From positions 1 through 5,961 of the forward strand of contig DDDD01000184.1 of the NCBI GenBank assembly GCA_002335945.1: a stretch of 5,961 bases of DNA, read 5' to 3'. The notes under the pieces were generated by a model. The model saw only the letters and a program-made list of their open reading frames with translations, did no database searches and had not been told where the DNA came from. Shown piece by piece: positions 5,117 to 5,961 of this stretch. Source of the DNA: Porticoccaceae bacterium UBA1989 (GTDB taxonomy: Bacteria; Pseudomonadota; Gammaproteobacteria; Pseudomonadales; Porticoccaceae). Every line of letters starts with the position of its first letter. Within the stretch, counting starts at the first letter, position 1. A program made the position numbers and the translations under genes.

Positions 5117-5961
5117 ATGCGGGATTGCACGCAACTATGGATCGATCGTAAAGATATTAGAACCACCAAGCAGGTAACCTCAGCGCTACCCGCGCTAGGC
5201 GCGGGCGAAGTGTTAGTCGCCATCGACAAGTTTGGTCTTACCGCCAACAATGTCAGCTATGCCGTCACCGGAGACAGTATTGGCTACTGGCAGTTTTATC
5301 CCGCAGAAGGTGAATGGGGCGTGGTACCGGTCTGGGGATGCGGCACCGTGGTCGAATCAAGCTGTGGCGAAGTACCTGTGGGCGACCGTCTCTGGGGTTA
5401 TTTCCCTATGGCCAGCCATGCCATCTTAACCCCCGGTAAGGTTCACGGGGATTACTTTGTTGATGTGGTTGAACATCGCAGAGAATTGCCTGCAGTCTAC
5501 AATCAGTTTCGTCGCACCCAGGCTGAGCCTGAGTTTTTACAGAAATTAGAAAACGAACGCTGTCTGTTATTTCCATTATTTATGACCTCCTACCTGATCT
5601 ATGACTATCTAATCGACAACGATTTCTTTGGTGCCCAGCAGGTCGCGATTGGGTCGGTCTCGTCTAAAACCGGCTTTGGTCTGGCTCAGATGTTACACAA
5701 TGACAAAGACGTTAGTGCGTCCGTGATTGGTATAACCTCCTCAGGCAATGTTGATTTTGTAAAAGGCCTCGGCTGCTGTAACCAGATAGTGGTGTACGAA
5801 AACGAAGCACAGATCGATGCCAGTCTACCTACAGCCTATGTGGATATGTCAGGGGACGCCCGACTCACCATCACCCTGCATAATCATTGTGGCGAGAACC
5901 TCGTCGAAAGCTGCATGGTCGGCGCCAGTCACTGGCAAGAGGGTGGTAAAGTAGGGCAGCT
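5117..5961 (+). CDS. DUF2855 family protein (3' end beyond the window)
   Basis: The frame is open from the ATG to the window edge, giving 281 complete codons. Family members are about 360 aa, so roughly 80 residues are missing. Recognised by remembered DUF2855 signatures: LTANNVSYA (41-49), YWQFYP (57-62), VPVWGCG (70-76), GYFPMASH (94-101), PAVYNQF (125-131), DNDFFGAQQV (167-176), SVSSKTGFGLA (180-190), ITSSGNVDFVKGLG (206-219) and VGASHW (268-273). The order of a GroES-like N-terminal half followed by a nucleotide-fold-like half resembles medium-chain quinone oxidoreductases, but SSKT replaces the usual glycine-rich NADP loop, so enzymatic activity is unproven. No signal peptide is present, so it is probably cytoplasmic. 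It has its own promoter and ribosome site and is divergent from the TPR gene. Its location near two Rieske oxygenases may hint at oxidised-substrate metabolism, but that is inference only. Confidence 0.9.
   Translation, partial: MRDCTQLWIDRKDIRTTKQVTSALPALGAGEVLVAIDKFGLTANNVSYAVTGDSIGYWQFYPAEGEWGVVPVWGCGTVVESSCGEVPVGDRLWGYFPMASHAILTPGKVHGDYFVDVVEHRRELPAVYNQFRRTQAEPEFLQKLENERCLLFPLFMTSYLIYDYLIDNDFFGAQQVAIGSVSSKTGFGLAQMLHNDKDVSASVIGITSSGNVDFVKGLGCCNQIVVYENEAQIDASLPTAYVDMSGDARLTITLHNHCGENLVESCMVGASHWQEGGKVGQ

Noticed and set aside
5232..5429. Plus-strand 65-codon open frame inside the DUF2855 gene
   Set aside because: It is in a different frame from the DUF2855 protein, whose family motifs run through the whole interval.

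Overview
The window looks like a chromosomal piece from a marine-type gammaproteobacterium of the Cellvibrionales / OM60 / SAR92 kind. I infer this from moderate GC, the protein styles, and the combination of a stand-alone Rieske oxygenase alpha subunit with a DUF2855 protein. This is a judgement from remembered family distribution, not a search.

Layout: (i) 1-215 holds no recognisable gene and includes a run of eight G. (ii) 216-1487 (+) encodes an APC-superfamily amino acid permease, with a weak terminator-like hairpin near 1555-1577. (iii) 1488-1764 is a structured, non-coding leader containing hairpins and a duplicated ATAGGGG. (iv) 1765-2898 and 3015-4148 (+) are tandem paralogues, each 377 aa and about 85% identical to the other. 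They encode Rieske [2Fe-2S] / non-haem iron oxygenase alpha subunits. (v) 4134-4208 is an array of five 15-bp tandem repeats that starts inside the last five codons of the second Rieske gene and carries its stop codon along, giving four in-frame TAA codons. (vi) 4215-4943 (-) encodes a secreted protein with kinesin-light-chain-like TPR repeats, converging on the second Rieske gene. (vii) 5117-5961 (+) is the first 281 codons of a DUF2855 protein (quinone-oxidoreductase-like fold), divergent from the TPR gene and cut by the window edge.

The two Rieske genes need an electron-transfer partner (ferredoxin and/or reductase) that is not encoded here, so they probably draw on one elsewhere in the genome. 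The permease upstream and the DUF2855 gene downstream have their own spacing or promoters and are not clearly co-transcribed with them. A joint catabolic role is possible but not shown. The clearest regulatory signals are the sigma70-like promoter of the DUF2855 gene (TTGAAC, 17 bp, TATAAT) and the opposed promoter and Shine-Dalgarno site of the TPR gene.

The most unusual observations are the stop-codon-spanning 15-bp repeat array and a 65-bp stretch of perfect nucleotide identity between the otherwise diverged Rieske copies, which suggests gene conversion. I found no CRISPR array, insertion sequence, tRNA or rRNA, and nothing I would call a wholly new multi-gene system.
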